Shown in pieces: positions 52,591-62,275 of a DNA stretch of 64,000 nt. The notes beneath the pieces were generated by a model, which saw only the letters and a program-made list of their open reading frames with translations, made no database searches and was not told the origin of the DNA. The first letter of the stretch is position 1, and every line of letters starts with the position of its first letter. The position numbers were made by a program, and so were the translations under genes. The stretch comes from Alistipes sp. (GTDB taxonomy: Bacteria > Bacillota > Clostridia > Oscillospirales > Ruminococcaceae): assembly GCA_023667265.1 (NCBI GenBank), contig JAMPAJ010000001.1, positions 905,502-969,501 of the forward strand, read 5' to 3'.

Positions 52591-53769
52591 TTAGTGGTGG
52601 AAGAGTCTGATTCCTGTAAATGCCATAGCGATATTGTACTTGTTGCAGGTCTCGATAACGTTGTCGTCGCGGATAGAGCCGCCGGGCTCAGCGATGTACT
52701 CAACGCCGGACTTCTTAGCGCGCTCGATATTGTCGCCGAACGGGAAGAAAGCGTCCGAACCGAGGCAAACGCCTGTATTCTTTGCAAGCCAAGCCTTTTT
52801 CTCCTCTGCTGTAAATACGGCAGGCTTTGTCTTGAATATCTTCTGCCACTCGCCCTCGCGGAGAACGTCCTCATACTCGTCGCCCATATATACGTCGATA
52901 GCGTTGTCACGGTCTGCACGGCGGATTCCGTCTACGAAATCGAGTCCCATGACCTGGGGAGACTGTCTCAGCCACCAGTTATCAGCCTTCTGTCCGGCAA
53001 GACGCGTGCAGTGGATTCTTGACTGCTGACCAGCGCCGATACCGATAGCCTGACCGTCCTTTACATAGCAAACGGAGTTGGACTGCGTATATTTCAGCGT
53101 GATAAGAGAGATCATAAGGTCGTCCAGCTTGTCGGCAGGGATCTCCTTATTCTCTGTAACAACATTTGCAAGCAGCTCCTTGTTGATGTCAAGCTCGTTT
53201 CTGCCCTGCTCGAAGGAAACGCCGTAAACCTGCTTTGTCTCGATAGGAGCGGGCTTATAATTCTCGTCGATCTTGAGAATACAGTATGTGCCCTTTCTCT
53301 TGGACTTGAGAATTTCCAGAGCCTCGTCGTCATAGTCGGGAGCGATAACGCCGTCGGAGACCTCACGCTGTATCATTCTCGCGGTGCAGACGTCGACCTT
53401 GTCGGAAAGAGCGATAAAATCGCCGTAGGACGACATTCTGTCAGCGCCTCTTGCTCTTGCGTAAGCGCTTGCCAGCGGAGAAAGCTCGCCCAGGTCGTCC
53501 ACCCAGTAGATCTTTTTCAAATCGTCTGAAAGGGGACGTCCTATAGCCGCGCCTGCCGGGGAAACGTGCTTGAAAGATGTTGCCGCGCAAACGCCTGTAG
53601 CCGCCTTCAGCTCCTTAACAAGCTGCCAGCCGTTGAGTGCGTCCAGGAGATTGATATAGCCTGGTCTGCCGCAGAGAACCTCGATAGGAAGCTCGCTGCC
53701 GTCCGCCATATAAACTCTTGACGGCTTCTGATTAGGGTTGCAACCGTATTTTAACTGCATTTCATTTGA
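52591..53769 (-). CDS. purH: AICAR transformylase, stand-alone PurH domain
   Basis: The 392-residue protein is the formyltransferase part of PurH alone (MQLKYGCNPNQKP, TSFKHVSPAGAAIG, DGVIAPDYDDEALEIL, AIGIGAGQQSRIHCTRLA, SDAFFPFGDNIERA). The IMP cyclohydrolase (MGS-like) domain of two-domain PurH is missing, and a separate cyclohydrolase gene lies 440 bases upstream. It makes FAICAR from AICAR and 10-formyl-THF. AAGGAG precedes the ATG. Confidence 0.95.
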   Translation of the reverse strand, partial: SNEMQLKYGCNPNQKPSRVYMADGSELPIEVLCGRPGYINLLDALNGWQLVKELKAATGVCAATSFKHVSPAGAAIGRPLSDDLKKIYWVDDLGELSPLASAYARARGADRMSSYGDFIALSDKVDVCTARMIQREVSDGVIAPDYDDEALEILKSKRKGTYCILKIDENYKPAPIETKQVYGVSFEQGRNELDINKELLANVVTENKEIPADKLDDLMISLITLKYTQSNSVCYVKDGQAIGIGAGQQSRIHCTRLAGQKADNWWLRQSPQVMGLDFVDGIRRADRDNAIDVYMGDEYEDVLREGEWQKIFKTKPAVFTAEEKKAWLAKNTGVCLGSDAFFPFGDNIERAKKSGVEYIAEPGGSIRDDNVIETCNKYNIAMAFTGIRLFHH

Positions 53770-53788
53770 CATAATAATGTTCTCCTTT

Positions 53789-54208
53789 TTAAATATATTC
53801 CTCATATTCATACCTATAACACGAGGAGTCGTCGATGTTCATAATAATGACGCGCCCTTTTTCGTCGTATTCATTTTCTATATTCTGAGCCGATGCTGCT
53901 AAATCGCTTTCGGGAAAAAATATTTCGCGTATTTCATTGCCCTTATCGTTAAAGTAGGAAATTTTTGTACAGGACTCTTCACCGTAATTGACCAGATATT
54001 CAGTGCATTTACATACAGCGTCCTCGGGAATATAGGAAATGTCGATATCCTCCGCAGCGTCGTTTTTATCCGAAGTCTCCGGAACGGACGCGGAGAACTT
54101 CGCAGCTCCGGAAGCTCCGCCGTCATCCTCTTTGCCGCAGCCTGCCGAAACCGTTATGCACAGAACGGCAAGGAGCGCGGCGCTGCATCTCTTGAAAAAA
54201 TCTGCCAT
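53789..54208 (-). CDS. Small lipoprotein (139 aa)
   Basis: Lipobox VSAGC with Cys at residue 24, then a flexible region and a short domain with YNEKGN-like repeats (YFNDKGNEIREIFF, YDEKGRVIIMNI), as in YD/MORN-type repeat proteins. The ATG overlaps the stop of the cyclohydrolase gene (TAATG). Function unknown. Confidence 0.7.
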   Translation of the reverse strand: MADFFKRCSAALLAVLCITVSAGCGKEDDGGASGAAKFSASVPETSDKNDAAEDIDISYIPEDAVCKCTEYLVNYGEESCTKISYFNDKGNEIREIFFPESDLAASAQNIENEYDEKGRVIIMNIDDSSCYRYEYEEYI

Positions 54209-54921
54209 TACTTATTCTTATTGACGATCCTCGTCTCAACATCGCCTGTTTCCAGGTTCACGAAGCGGACGAAGAGAGAGACCTTATTGTCCTCATTGAG
54301 ATTATTCCAGAGCATATCGGTAAATTCGTCGATATTTCCGGAGATGCCGACAAGCTTAGGCTCGCCCTCAAAGCTGGGGAGGGGATTTCCGTCGCCCATG
54401 TAGGTGTGGATGAAATGCCCCTCGCCTGCAATGGGGTTATTGTAGCTGAAGGTATAACGCTGGCAGGAGTCGGGATTGCCGTTTGCAGATTTCAGAATGG
54501 ACATAGCGTAGTTGAAATTATCGTCGTCGAAGCGGAGAATACCGGAGATTCGGGGCGTATAATTGGGAGCGTCGTCCTCGAACTCACGTGTGCGGAGGGA
54601 CTGCTCAAAGGTGAACTGCTTGTCCATAAGCTCATAGATAGTGTCGGTCTGATCGCCGTTTGTTACGATGAGCTTGTTTCCGAGAACGCGGACGGGAGCG
54701 TAGATAATGAGGTGCGGATCGGACAGCTTTGAAGGGTCGAATGCCTGGGTGCGGATACCGTCGCCGTCCTCAACGAAAACGCGGTTGCGGCTGTTTTCGC
54801 TTCTGCCCATGATGAAATATCCTGTAACGGCATATTTTCCGCAGTCGGACTTTCCGATAACGATGCCTCTTCCGGGATATGCGTTTGAATTAAGTTCCTT
54901 TGCAAGATCAAGTTTAATCAT
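54208..54921 (-). CDS. purO: PurO-type IMP cyclohydrolase
   Basis: The 237-residue protein matches the PurO-like family (Pfam IMP_cyclohyd): NAYPGRGIVIGKS near the start, YFIMGRSENSRNRVF at about 36-50, DPSLIIYAP-like segment. The fold is Ntn-hydrolase-like, not related to bacterial PurH domain 1. It closes FAICAR to IMP. Combined with the one-domain PurH it completes the last two steps. The ATG is preferred to a TTG two codons upstream because of the GGAGA spacing. Confidence 0.88.
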   Translation of the reverse strand: MIKLDLAKELNSNAYPGRGIVIGKSDCGKYAVTGYFIMGRSENSRNRVFVEDGDGIRTQAFDPSKLSDPHLIIYAPVRVLGNKLIVTNGDQTDTIYELMDKQFTFEQSLRTREFEDDAPNYTPRISGILRFDDDNFNYAMSILKSANGNPDSCQRYTFSYNNPIAGEGHFIHTYMGDGNPLPSFEGEPKLVGISGNIDEFTDMLWNNLNEDNKVSLFVRFVNLETGDVETRIVNKNK

Positions 54922-54935
54922 TTTCAATTTCTCCT

Positions 54936-55559
54936 TTATCTGATATACGCTTTTCCGTCGATGATCTCGATCTTATCCTGACAGAACAGCGAAACGGCTT
55001 TTGGAAGAAGCTTCCACTCCACGTTTTCCATGATACGTCTCTGGAGAATTTCCGGAGTGTCGTCCTTTTCCACATTAACGACGCCCTGGAGGATGATAGC
55101 TCCTGCGTCCGCCTTTTCATTTACAAAATGTATAGTTGCACCGCTGACCTTTACGCCATAGTCAAGAGCAGCCTCGTGAACCCTGAGTCCATAGTAGCCC
55201 TCGCCGCAGAAGGACGGGATAAGAGCCGGGTGGACGTTGATTATTTTATATGCGTACCTGCCTGTAACGCACTCGTCCAGGATCGTCATAAATCCGGCAA
55301 GCACCACAAGGTCGGCGTTTTCCTCGTCCAGAGCGGAGAGAATGGCTTCGCTGTAGGCTTTGCTGCCGGCGTATTCCTTTCTTGGGATTATCCTCGTGGG
55401 AATACCTGCATTTTTTGCCCTTTCGAGAGCATATGCGCTTGGATTGGAGGATATAACGCAGGTTATTTTTCCTCCGGCGATGTCCCCGGCTTTTTCGGCG
55501 TCGATAAGCGCCTGGAGATTAGTTCCGCCGCCGGAAACAAGTACGATTATATTTTTCAT
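54936..55559 (-). CDS. purN: Phosphoribosylglycinamide formyltransferase
   Basis: The 207-residue enzyme has the N-formyltransferase motifs: VLVSGGGTNLQALIDA, VLAGFMTIL, and IINVHPALIPSFCG with the catalytic Asn-His, and HFVNEKADAGAII. It formylates GAR with 10-formyl-THF. GGAGG precedes the ATG. The stop is 14 bases before the cyclohydrolase gene. Confidence 0.96.
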   Translation of the reverse strand: MKNIIVLVSGGGTNLQALIDAEKAGDIAGGKITCVISSNPSAYALERAKNAGIPTRIIPRKEYAGSKAYSEAILSALDEENADLVVLAGFMTILDECVTGRYAYKIINVHPALIPSFCGEGYYGLRVHEAALDYGVKVSGATIHFVNEKADAGAIILQGVVNVEKDDTPEILQRRIMENVEWKLLPKAVSLFCQDKIEIIDGKAYIR

Positions 55560-55587
55560 ATTCTGACCTCCGCAGAGAATTTGACCG

Positions 55588-56058
55588 TCACCGGAGCACA
55601 AAGATGAGCAGAAGGACGACAAGCGCCGGGACAGCTCCGAAAATAATATACCGGTAGTAATTTGCCGTAAGCTCCTCCTCGCGGTTGGCGAAGAAGAAGA
55701 AGATCGGGTCGTCGGGATCGTAGCAGATAAGCTCCTCGTCGCCCGCCTCATATCGCTGAACCTTGTCCGCGATGGTGTAGACCGAGCTTATCGCCCTGCC
55801 GTCCTCGGTCTCGAAATCGACAATGGGATAGTAGTAGGTCTTTGGGTCTTTTTTTGTATGATAGCCGGTGATCTTTCCGTAGGCGGCAATCGTGTTTTTC
55901 AGCCGCCTTTTCACCGTATGCGCATGATACAGGAACAAAATGACCATAAGCCCGTATATCCCCAGCAGACCGTACAGCAGATAGCCGAAGTGATAGGAAA
56001 CTCCCACAGTAATAAAAGAGAGCAAAGCCCATATCACGTCAATTTTCTCAACTTTCAA
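55588..56058 (-). CDS. DUF3592-like membrane protein
   Basis: The 156-residue protein has two N-terminal hydrophobic segments (about 8-46), an outside-like beta domain with YYPIVDFETEDGRAI and ELICYDPDDP, and a C-terminal helix, as in DUF3592 proteins. It starts at TTG with AGGAGG eight bases before. It lies 28 bases before purN. Function unknown. Confidence 0.7.
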   Translation of the reverse strand: MKVEKIDVIWALLSFITVGVSYHFGYLLYGLLGIYGLMVILFLYHAHTVKRRLKNTIAAYGKITGYHTKKDPKTYYYPIVDFETEDGRAISSVYTIADKVQRYEAGDEELICYDPDDPIFFFFANREEELTANYYRYIIFGAVPALVVLLLIFVLR

Positions 56059-56167
56059 AGCATTGCCCTCCTATTCGGGAAACTGAACGTGTCCCGGTAT
56101 GATTTTGTTTTAGTCAAGCTATTCCGGCAGCCTGAGCCGATAATATCTTTCATTAGAACAGTTCTGT

Positions 56168-56196
56168 TAAAAAGCGGCAGAAGATTCATCTGCCGC
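56168..56196 (-). terminator. Terminator after purM
   Basis: On the minus strand GCGGCAGA-TGAATCT-TCTGCCGC is followed by TTTTT. It splits the purine cluster into two transcription units, or reduces read-through into purN. Confidence 0.85.
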
Positions 56197-56202
56197 ACTT
56201 TA

Positions 56203-57240
56203 TCAGCAGATAATAACGCCCTCTTCGGACTCGACAAGCTCGCCGAGAACATAAGCGTCCTCACCGGCAGCCTTCAGAGCCGCGATCGCCTTGTCCGCGT
56301 CGTTTTTGTCAACAGAGACGATCATGCCGACGCCCATATTAAAGGTGTTGAACATATCGCGCTCGGGAATATTTCCGCTTCTTGCGATGAGGTTGAAAAT
56401 GGGAAGCACCTGAACGGCGTTTCTCTCGATCTTTGCAGCAAGATTCTTAGGAAGCGAACGCGGGATATTCTCATAGAAGCCGCCGCCTGTGATGTGGGAT
56501 ACCGACTTGACTGTAACAGCGTCAAGAAGGCTCATTACAGCCTTTACATAGATCCTTGTAGGTGTGAGAAGGGTCTCGCCGAGAGTTGCGCCCAGGTCGT
56601 CGAAGCGCATCGCAAGATTCTGCTCGTTGACGTCGAAAACGCGTCTTACCAGAGAGAAGCCGTTGGAGTGAACGCCGCTGGACTTGATAGCGATGAGCAC
56701 GTCTCCTGCCTTCTGGGTGTCCGGGCGGAGTATCTTGTCCTTGTCGACAACGCCGACGGAGAAGCCGGCGAGGTCGTACTCATCCTCGGGCATAAGACCG
56801 GGATGCTCGGCAGTTTCGCCGCCGACGAGAGCGCATCCAGCCTGGACGCAGCCCTCTGCAACGCCGGAAACTATCTCGGCTATCTTCTCGGGAATATTCT
56901 TTCCGCAGGCGATGTAGTCCAGGAAAAACTGGGGCTTTGCACCGCAGCAGATAATGTCGTTTACGCACATGGCAACGCAGTCGATGCCGACGGTGTCGTG
57001 CTTGTCCATAATGAAAGCGATCTTGATCTTCGTTCCCACGCCGTCGGTGCCGGAAACGAGAACGGGCTTGTTAATGCCTGTCATATCCAGCTCGAAAAGA
57101 CCGCCGAAGCCGCCGATACCGGAAATACAGCCGGGAAGTGTTGTTCTGGCGATGTGCTGCTTCATAAGCTCCACAGCCTTATAGCCGGCGGTTACGTCAA
57201 CGCCTGCCTTTTTATAGCTTTCGGAAAAACTGTTGTTCAT
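56203..57240 (-). CDS. purM: Phosphoribosylformylglycinamidine cyclo-ligase
   Basis: The 345-residue AIR synthetase has [46 protein letters not shown] and [13 protein letters not shown]. It turns FGAM to AIR with ATP. It lies 21 bases after purF and ends at a terminator. Confidence 0.97.
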   Translation of the reverse strand: MNNSFSESYKKAGVDVTAGYKAVELMKQHIARTTLPGCISGIGGFGGLFELDMTGINKPVLVSGTDGVGTKIKIAFIMDKHDTVGIDCVAMCVNDIICCGAKPQFFLDYIACGKNIPEKIAEIVSGVAEGCVQAGCALVGGETAEHPGLMPEDEYDLAGFSVGVVDKDKILRPDTQKAGDVLIAIKSSGVHSNGFSLVRRVFDVNEQNLAMRFDDLGATLGETLLTPTRIYVKAVMSLLDAVTVKSVSHITGGGFYENIPRSLPKNLAAKIERNAVQVLPIFNLIARSGNIPERDMFNTFNMGVGMIVSVDKNDADKAIAALKAAGEDAYVLGELVESEEGVIIC

Positions 57241-57261
57241 AGCAATTTTTACTCCTTAATT

Positions 57262-58686
57262 TTATTCATTACCGCTCCAGCAGTATGTGCAGAGATTACA
57301 CTCCGGCAGACCGACTGCTTTGACCTTTCCGGGAAGCGACTGGAATTCCAGCGAGGTCAGCTTCAGCCGCTTGCATATCTCGTCGCGGAGCTTTCTTCCG
57401 CGCTCGGTGCTGCTGTCGCTGTATTCGGCGAGATACTTAACGCCCTCTTCGCCCTCAAATTCGTCGATTATCTGACGTGCGATAAGCTCAAGCTCCGAAT
57501 GGCTTCTTGAGAAGTTCAGATACTTGCAGCCATACATGATAGGAGGACAAGCCGAACGCATATGTACCTCTTTAGCGCCGTTTTCGTAGAGGAACTCAAC
57601 TGTTTCGCGCATCTGCGTGCCCCGGACGATACTGTCGTCAACGAAGAGAAGCTTCTTTCCCTCGATAAGCTCATGCACAGGGATGAGCTTCATTTTCGCG
57701 ACCTTGTTTCTCATACTCTGGCTTGTGGGCATAAAGCTTCTGGGCCATGTGGGAGTATACTTTATAAAAGGACGTGCAAAGGGGATACCGCTCTTGTTTG
57801 CATAGCCGATAGCGTGAGGCGTACCGGAATCCGGAACTCCGCAGACATAGTCGACATCCGGGAGACGTCCGGCAGCCATGTCGTTTTCAGCCATTATCTC
57901 GCCGTTGCGAGTACGCATCACCTCAACGTTTATGCCCTCGTAGCAGGCAGTGGGGTAGCCGTAGTATGTCCACAGGAAGGTGCATATCTTCATTTTTGAA
58001 GGGTCGCCCTCTGCAAGGACTTCGCAGCCGTCGGCGGTTATTCTTACGATCTCTCCGGCGGCGAGCTCCTTGAAGGTCTCGTAGCCCAGCTTCTGGAACG
58101 CGAAGGATTCCGTGGAAAGGCAGAAGCCGTCCCAGCGTTTTCCGACCACGATAGGCAGTCTGCCGAACTTGTCACGGGCAGCGATGATGCCGTCCTTTGT
58201 GAGGATGATAAGGGACATAGTGCCCTCGATCTTATCCTGAGCATAGCGGATACCCTCGACGAAGGAATCGCGCTGTGCGATAAGCGCGCCGATAAGGTCG
58301 CCGCTGTTTATATTTCCGCTGCTCATTGCCTCGAAATTGGCGCATCCGCTCTGGAGAAGCTCATCAACGAGAGCGTCGGCATTTCTGATGATACCGACTG
58401 AGCAGACGGCGTAAAGACCCAGCTTTGAGCGGACCATAATAGGCTGCGGGTCTGTATCGCTTATACAGCCGATACAGAGCTTTCCGCGCATATTTACAAC
58501 ATCGTCCTCGAACTTGGTTCTGAAAGGAGAGTTTTCAATGCTGTGAATGCTTCTCTGGAAGCCGTTGTCTTCAGAATACGAGGTCATTCCGCCTCTTCTT
58601 GTGCCGAGGTGGGAATGGTAGTCCGTACCGAAGAAAACATCTGTTATACAGTCGTTTTTGGAGGCTGCACCAAAAAATCCGCCCAT
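57262..58686 (-). CDS. purF: Amidophosphoribosyltransferase homologue without the N-terminal Cys
   Basis: The 474-residue protein has the PurF layout: an Ntn-type glutaminase domain and a phosphoribosyltransferase domain with the PRPP loop VDDSIVRGTQMRETV. Cys of CPPIMYGC and CNLCTYC fit the iron-sulfur ligands of Bacillus-type PurF. However, the N-terminus reads MGGFFGAASKNDC where canonical PurF has CGxxG after processing: the catalytic Cys nucleophile is replaced by Gly. It may use free ammonia, a partner glutaminase, or have another role. The start is firm, with GGAG-type site and no upstream alternative with Cys. Confidence 0.88.
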   Translation of the reverse strand: MGGFFGAASKNDCITDVFFGTDYHSHLGTRRGGMTSYSEDNGFQRSIHSIENSPFRTKFEDDVVNMRGKLCIGCISDTDPQPIMVRSKLGLYAVCSVGIIRNADALVDELLQSGCANFEAMSSGNINSGDLIGALIAQRDSFVEGIRYAQDKIEGTMSLIILTKDGIIAARDKFGRLPIVVGKRWDGFCLSTESFAFQKLGYETFKELAAGEIVRITADGCEVLAEGDPSKMKICTFLWTYYGYPTACYEGINVEVMRTRNGEIMAENDMAAGRLPDVDYVCGVPDSGTPHAIGYANKSGIPFARPFIKYTPTWPRSFMPTSQSMRNKVAKMKLIPVHELIEGKKLLFVDDSIVRGTQMRETVEFLYENGAKEVHMRSACPPIMYGCKYLNFSRSHSELELIARQIIDEFEGEEGVKYLAEYSDSSTERGRKLRDEICKRLKLTSLEFQSLPGKVKAVGLPECNLCTYCWSGNE

Positions 58687-58689
58687 AAA

Positions 58690-59409
58690 TTATTCTCCCA
58701 TAAGTCTCTTCATGATTTCCTGGTAAGCCTCTTCAACACCGCCCATATCGCGGCGGAAACGGTCTTTATCCAGCTTTTCGTGAGTTGTTGAATCCCAGAA
58801 GCGGCAGGTGTCGGGAGAGATCTCGTCGGCAAGGATAATAGTGCCGTCGGAGGTCTTGCCGAACTCGATCTTGAAGTCGATAAGGTCGATATTCAGCTTC
58901 TTGAAGAAGTTTACCATAAACTCGTTTACCTTGAAGGCATACTTTGCGATAGTATCGAGCTCTTCCTTTGTAGCGAGACCGAGAGCGAGAGCGTAGTAGT
59001 CGTTGATGAAGGGATCGCCCAGGTCGTCGTTCTTGTAGCTGAATTCAAGAATAGGGCAAAGGAGCTTCTTTCCCTCTTCAACGCCCATTCTCTTGGAGAA
59101 GCTGCCGGCAGCTACGTTTCTGATGATCACCTCAAGAGGAACGATAGAAACCTTCTTGACGATAGTCTCACGCTCGCTTATCTCCTCAACAAGATGAGTG
59201 GGAACGCCTTCTTTTTCGAGCATTTTGAACATATAGTTAGTCATCTGGTTATTGATAACGCCCTTACCGGAAATAGTGCCCTTCTTTTCGCCGTTGAAAG
59301 CAGTTGCGTCGTCCTTGTAGTCAACGATCACCAGGTCGGGATCGTTTGTAGAGTAGACCTTTTTTGCTTTGCCCTCGTAGAGCTGCTCCAGTTTTGTAAC
59401 ATTTTCCAT
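58690..59409 (-). CDS. purC: SAICAR synthetase
   Basis: The 239-residue enzyme ([45 protein letters not shown]) is a complete PurC. It joins CAIR with aspartate. The ATG follows AAGGAGG; an upstream start is rejected. It precedes purF by three bases. Confidence 0.97.
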   Translation of the reverse strand: MENVTKLEQLYEGKAKKVYSTNDPDLVIVDYKDDATAFNGEKKGTISGKGVINNQMTNYMFKMLEKEGVPTHLVEEISERETIVKKVSIVPLEVIIRNVAAGSFSKRMGVEEGKKLLCPILEFSYKNDDLGDPFINDYYALALGLATKEELDTIAKYAFKVNEFMVNFFKKLNIDLIDFKIEFGKTSDGTIILADEISPDTCRFWDSTTHEKLDKDRFRRDMGGVEEAYQEIMKRLMGE

Positions 59410-59470
59410 ATTAATGTTCCTCCTTGAGAATTTTATATCCGACCCGCCCGGAAGCATCCGGTCAGGTCAT

Positions 59471-59523
59471 TTAGGCAATACCGCACAAAGGCGTCAGACG
59501 TGCTTTTTACGGTGCTGCCCTTA
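59471..59523. repeat. Interspersed repeat family B, degenerate copy 3
   Basis: The left end TTAGGCAATACCGCACAAAG is well kept; the right end (CTTTTTACGGTGCTGCCCTTA) aligns with the family B right arm with several changes. It lies between purE and purC. Confidence 0.55.
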
Positions 59524-59569
59524 TTCGAGTCCGCATCATTGCGGACAGGTTAGCTTTTTTCGTGCAGCA

Positions 59570-60070
59570 TCAGAGCGCTGCGATCGCCTCCTGAAGAGCG
59601 GCGTCCTTAGCCTTTACGCCCTCAGCCATTTTTGCCTTTTCCTCCGCAAGCTTAGCGGCAAGCTCGCCGTCTGCAACAGCCAGTATCTGTACTGCTAAAA
59701 CAGCGGCGTTCTTCGCGCCGTCGATACCAACGGTTGCCACGGGAACTCCGGGCGGCATCATAACTGTTGCCAGAAGAGCGTCCACGCCCTCCAGCGCCTT
59801 TGACTTCATGGGAATGCCGATAACGGGAAGCGTGGTGTGACCTGCAACGACCCCTGCAAGGTGAGCCGCCATTCCGGCAGCGCATATGATCGCGCCGAAG
59901 CCGTTGTCCTTGGCGTTTGCCGCGAATTCGGCAGCCTCCGCAGGCGTTCTGTGCGCGCTCATTACACGGCATTCAAATCCAACGCCGTATTTTTTCAGCT
60001 CAGTGAGAGCGGATTTTACAACCGGAAAATCGCTGTCGCTGCCCATTATAACTGCAACTTTTTTTGACAT
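59570..60070 (-). CDS. purE: 5-(carboxyamino)imidazole ribonucleotide mutase
   Basis: The 166-residue class I PurE ([48 protein letters not shown]) is complete. It converts N5-CAIR to CAIR; purK, which makes its substrate, is not in the window. The second ATG is used because GGAG has the right distance to it. It is first in the purine gene order and 160 bases from purC. Confidence 0.97.
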   Translation of the reverse strand: MSKKVAVIMGSDSDFPVVKSALTELKKYGVGFECRVMSAHRTPAEAAEFAANAKDNGFGAIICAAGMAAHLAGVVAGHTTLPVIGIPMKSKALEGVDALLATVMMPPGVPVATVGIDGAKNAAVLAVQILAVADGELAAKLAEEKAKMAEGVKAKDAALQEAIAAL

Positions 60071-60116
60071 ATTCATACTCCTTTTTATATGGTCATCCGC
60101 TGATGCGGGTGAAAGA

Positions 60117-61166
60117 TCAGATATTATCCTCCTGTGTATCGGCGCGGAGGGGATAGCCTGGCGAATCAGCCTCAAAGCTGCCGGAAAGAGCCGTAACGCT
60201 GCCCTCGGAGCCTGCACTGAACAGCACCGCCGCCTTATATACGCCCCTGTGAAGCCGGATAACGTCCTCCTCGTCGGTATAGGTCATTTCTATCTCGACG
60301 TCGGCGGACACCTCATACCTGGGAATACCGTTTTCAGTTCCGGTGGAGTAGAGGTGTATTTCCTTTATACTCACCGGTTTTTTCCGGATTATCTCCGTAC
60401 TGTCCGGGAAAACAGCGCTGAAGCTCTGATACGAGCCGGAGGTCAGCTCCCGGAGAAGCTCCTCGTCTCCGGAGAAGGCATAGCCGATATAGCAGGCAGC
60501 CTTGTCCGTCATTGTTTCTATCATAAGCGGCGTGAGCCTTGAAAGCAGCACGCGGCTGTATACGTCCAGCTGATACGGACATTCCGCAGCCTGACCGCGG
60601 ACGGACGCGCTTTTGAAGAGCAGGTCGCCGTATACAGCTGAATACCGGTACTCGCCCTTTTCGTCGGTGAATGTGAACTCGTCGCCTTCCGCCGTGCAGG
60701 AGAGCCAGGCGCGGCTGAATTTCGGAATGAGCTTCTCGTCATAGACGACTGCCGAGCCGTCCGCCGCAATTGCGGTGTAGAGCGTCACAGAGCCAGCCGA
60801 AATCTGCTTTATATCGTTGTAGACCAGCGGAACGACAACGTTTCCCTCATAGTCGATGCAGCCGGTTTTCACGACGCCGCCGACTTTAGTCTGTGCAATG
60901 CAGCTGTTATTCCCGGCAAAGGACAGACTCAGCCACTCAGCAGCGGCGGTTATCTTGTCCGCCTCGGCGATCCCGAAGAGAGCGTTTTCACCGCTGAAAA
61001 TGGAATATCCCGTATCGTCGGAGGCTATTACCTTAACAATGGCGTCGCTGTCTCCGCCGCTGCCGTCGTCTTTTGGCGAATCAATGTAGAAGCGAGTTAT
61101 CGCCGCCGCCAGGATAATGACTGCAGCGAACATCAGCGATACGATCAGCCTTGTACGGTTGTTCAT
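60117..61166 (-). CDS. Membrane-anchored protein with WG-like repeats
   Basis: The 349-residue protein has an N-terminal membrane helix (about 7-26), a beta-rich region with YEGNVVVPLVYNDIKQI (WG-repeat-like) and a C-terminal globular part. It has no lipobox Cys. It would face the outside. It lies just after the glycosyltransferase gene and 46 bases before purE. Function unknown. Confidence 0.7.
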   Translation of the reverse strand: MNNRTRLIVSLMFAAVIILAAAITRFYIDSPKDDGSGGDSDAIVKVIASDDTGYSIFSGENALFGIAEADKITAAAEWLSLSFAGNNSCIAQTKVGGVVKTGCIDYEGNVVVPLVYNDIKQISAGSVTLYTAIAADGSAVVYDEKLIPKFSRAWLSCTAEGDEFTFTDEKGEYRYSAVYGDLLFKSASVRGQAAECPYQLDVYSRVLLSRLTPLMIETMTDKAACYIGYAFSGDEELLRELTSGSYQSFSAVFPDSTEIIRKKPVSIKEIHLYSTGTENGIPRYEVSADVEIEMTYTDEEDVIRLHRGVYKAAVLFSAGSEGSVTALSGSFEADSPGYPLRADTQEDNI

Positions 61167-61176
61167 AAATTACTGC

Positions 61177-62151
61177 TCAGCCGACTTTTTTTCCGGCAGC
61201 TCTTTTGCGGTAGTCCTCGTCGGTCTCGCCAGTGATGTAGACAGGACGATTTTTAACTTCGCGGTAGGTTTTCGCGAGGTACTGACCGAGAATACCGGTG
61301 CAGCCAAGCTGAACGCAGCTGACAAAGAGAATGAGAGCGGTAATGAACCAGCCGAAGGAGGCGTAGCCGTTTACCGCAGAAACGATGATCGCCACGATAA
61401 ACGCAATAAATGCCAGCGCTCCGCTGAGAACAGCCAGTATGACCGCCAGCATCAGCGGCGCTGTGGAGAATGCCATAATGCCCTCAAGCGAGTATTTGAA
61501 CAGCCCCCAGAACGACCACGAGGATGTTCCGGCAGGACGCTCGACGTTTTCATAGGGCATATACTGCACCCGGAATCCCACCCAGCTGAAAATGCCCTTG
61601 GAGAAACGGTTGTACTCCGTCATTTCAAGAATGGCGTCGACCATCTGCCGCGTCATAAAGCGGAAGTCCTGCGCTCCGTCAACAATTTCCGTGTCGGAGA
61701 TCTTGTTCATTATTTTATAGAATTTTCTTGCGAACCAGGAGCGGACCTTGGATTCGCCGGTGCGGCTTACCCGGCGCGTTGTGGCGCAGTCGAATTCGCC
61801 GTCCTTGACATAGTTGTACATCTGCGGCAGAAAAGCCGGGGGATGCTGGAGATCGGCGTCCATGACAACGACGAAATCGCCCTTGGCATTTTTCAGTCCT
61901 GCGTACATTCCGGCTTCCTTTCCGAAATTACGCGAGAAAGAAATATATCTCACACGGCTGTCGCTGTCCGCAAGCTCCCGGAAGAGCTGGAGCGTTCTGT
62001 CCTTTGAGCCGTCGTTGATGAACAGGAACTCGAAGTCTATGTCGTTATGTTCGGCTTTCATGCCGTTGGTTACTTTGATGATCTCACTGTAGAACATCGG
62101 GAGAACCTCTTCCTCATTGTAGCACGGAACTACTACAGAAATAAGCTTCAT
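61177..62151 (-). CDS. Family 2 glycosyltransferase, GtrB/DPM-like
   Basis: The 324-residue protein has a GT-A domain: SVVVPCYNEEEVLPMF, the FLFINDGSKDRT loop, the MDADLQHPP (DxD) metal site and RFMTRQMVDAIL, followed by two C-terminal membrane helices (about 230-255 and 265-290). Members usually load a sugar onto undecaprenyl or polyprenyl phosphate for wall or teichoic acid decoration. The ATG after GGAGG is used; a longer frame is not supported. Confidence 0.92.
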   Translation of the reverse strand: MKLISVVVPCYNEEEVLPMFYSEIIKVTNGMKAEHNDIDFEFLFINDGSKDRTLQLFRELADSDSRVRYISFSRNFGKEAGMYAGLKNAKGDFVVVMDADLQHPPAFLPQMYNYVKDGEFDCATTRRVSRTGESKVRSWFARKFYKIMNKISDTEIVDGAQDFRFMTRQMVDAILEMTEYNRFSKGIFSWVGFRVQYMPYENVERPAGTSSWSFWGLFKYSLEGIMAFSTAPLMLAVILAVLSGALAFIAFIVAIIVSAVNGYASFGWFITALILFVSCVQLGCTGILGQYLAKTYREVKNRPVYITGETDEDYRKRAAGKKVG

Positions 62152-62246
62152 AATCATACCTCCGTAACCGGACTGTACACACGCCCGGCAGTCAGGGAAA
62201 ACCCATTGATCGGTAAGGGCAAGCCCCATTAATAAATACACTATTA

Positions 62247-62275
62247 ATTATACTACAAACTGAAAATAATTGCAA
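62247..62275 (-). promoter_or_regulatory. Promoter of the glycosyltransferase gene
   Basis: On the minus strand TTGCAA-17-TATAAT, ~95 bases before the ATG. Confidence 0.75.

Noticed and set aside
55858-57510. 550-codon plus-strand open frame
   Set aside because: Antisense of purM and neighbours; composition is that of a shadow frame.
59410-59569. Purine riboswitch before purC
   Set aside because: Only a repeat remnant and a small GTCCGCA/TGCGGAC hairpin are seen; the conserved loop sequences of the purine riboswitch are absent.
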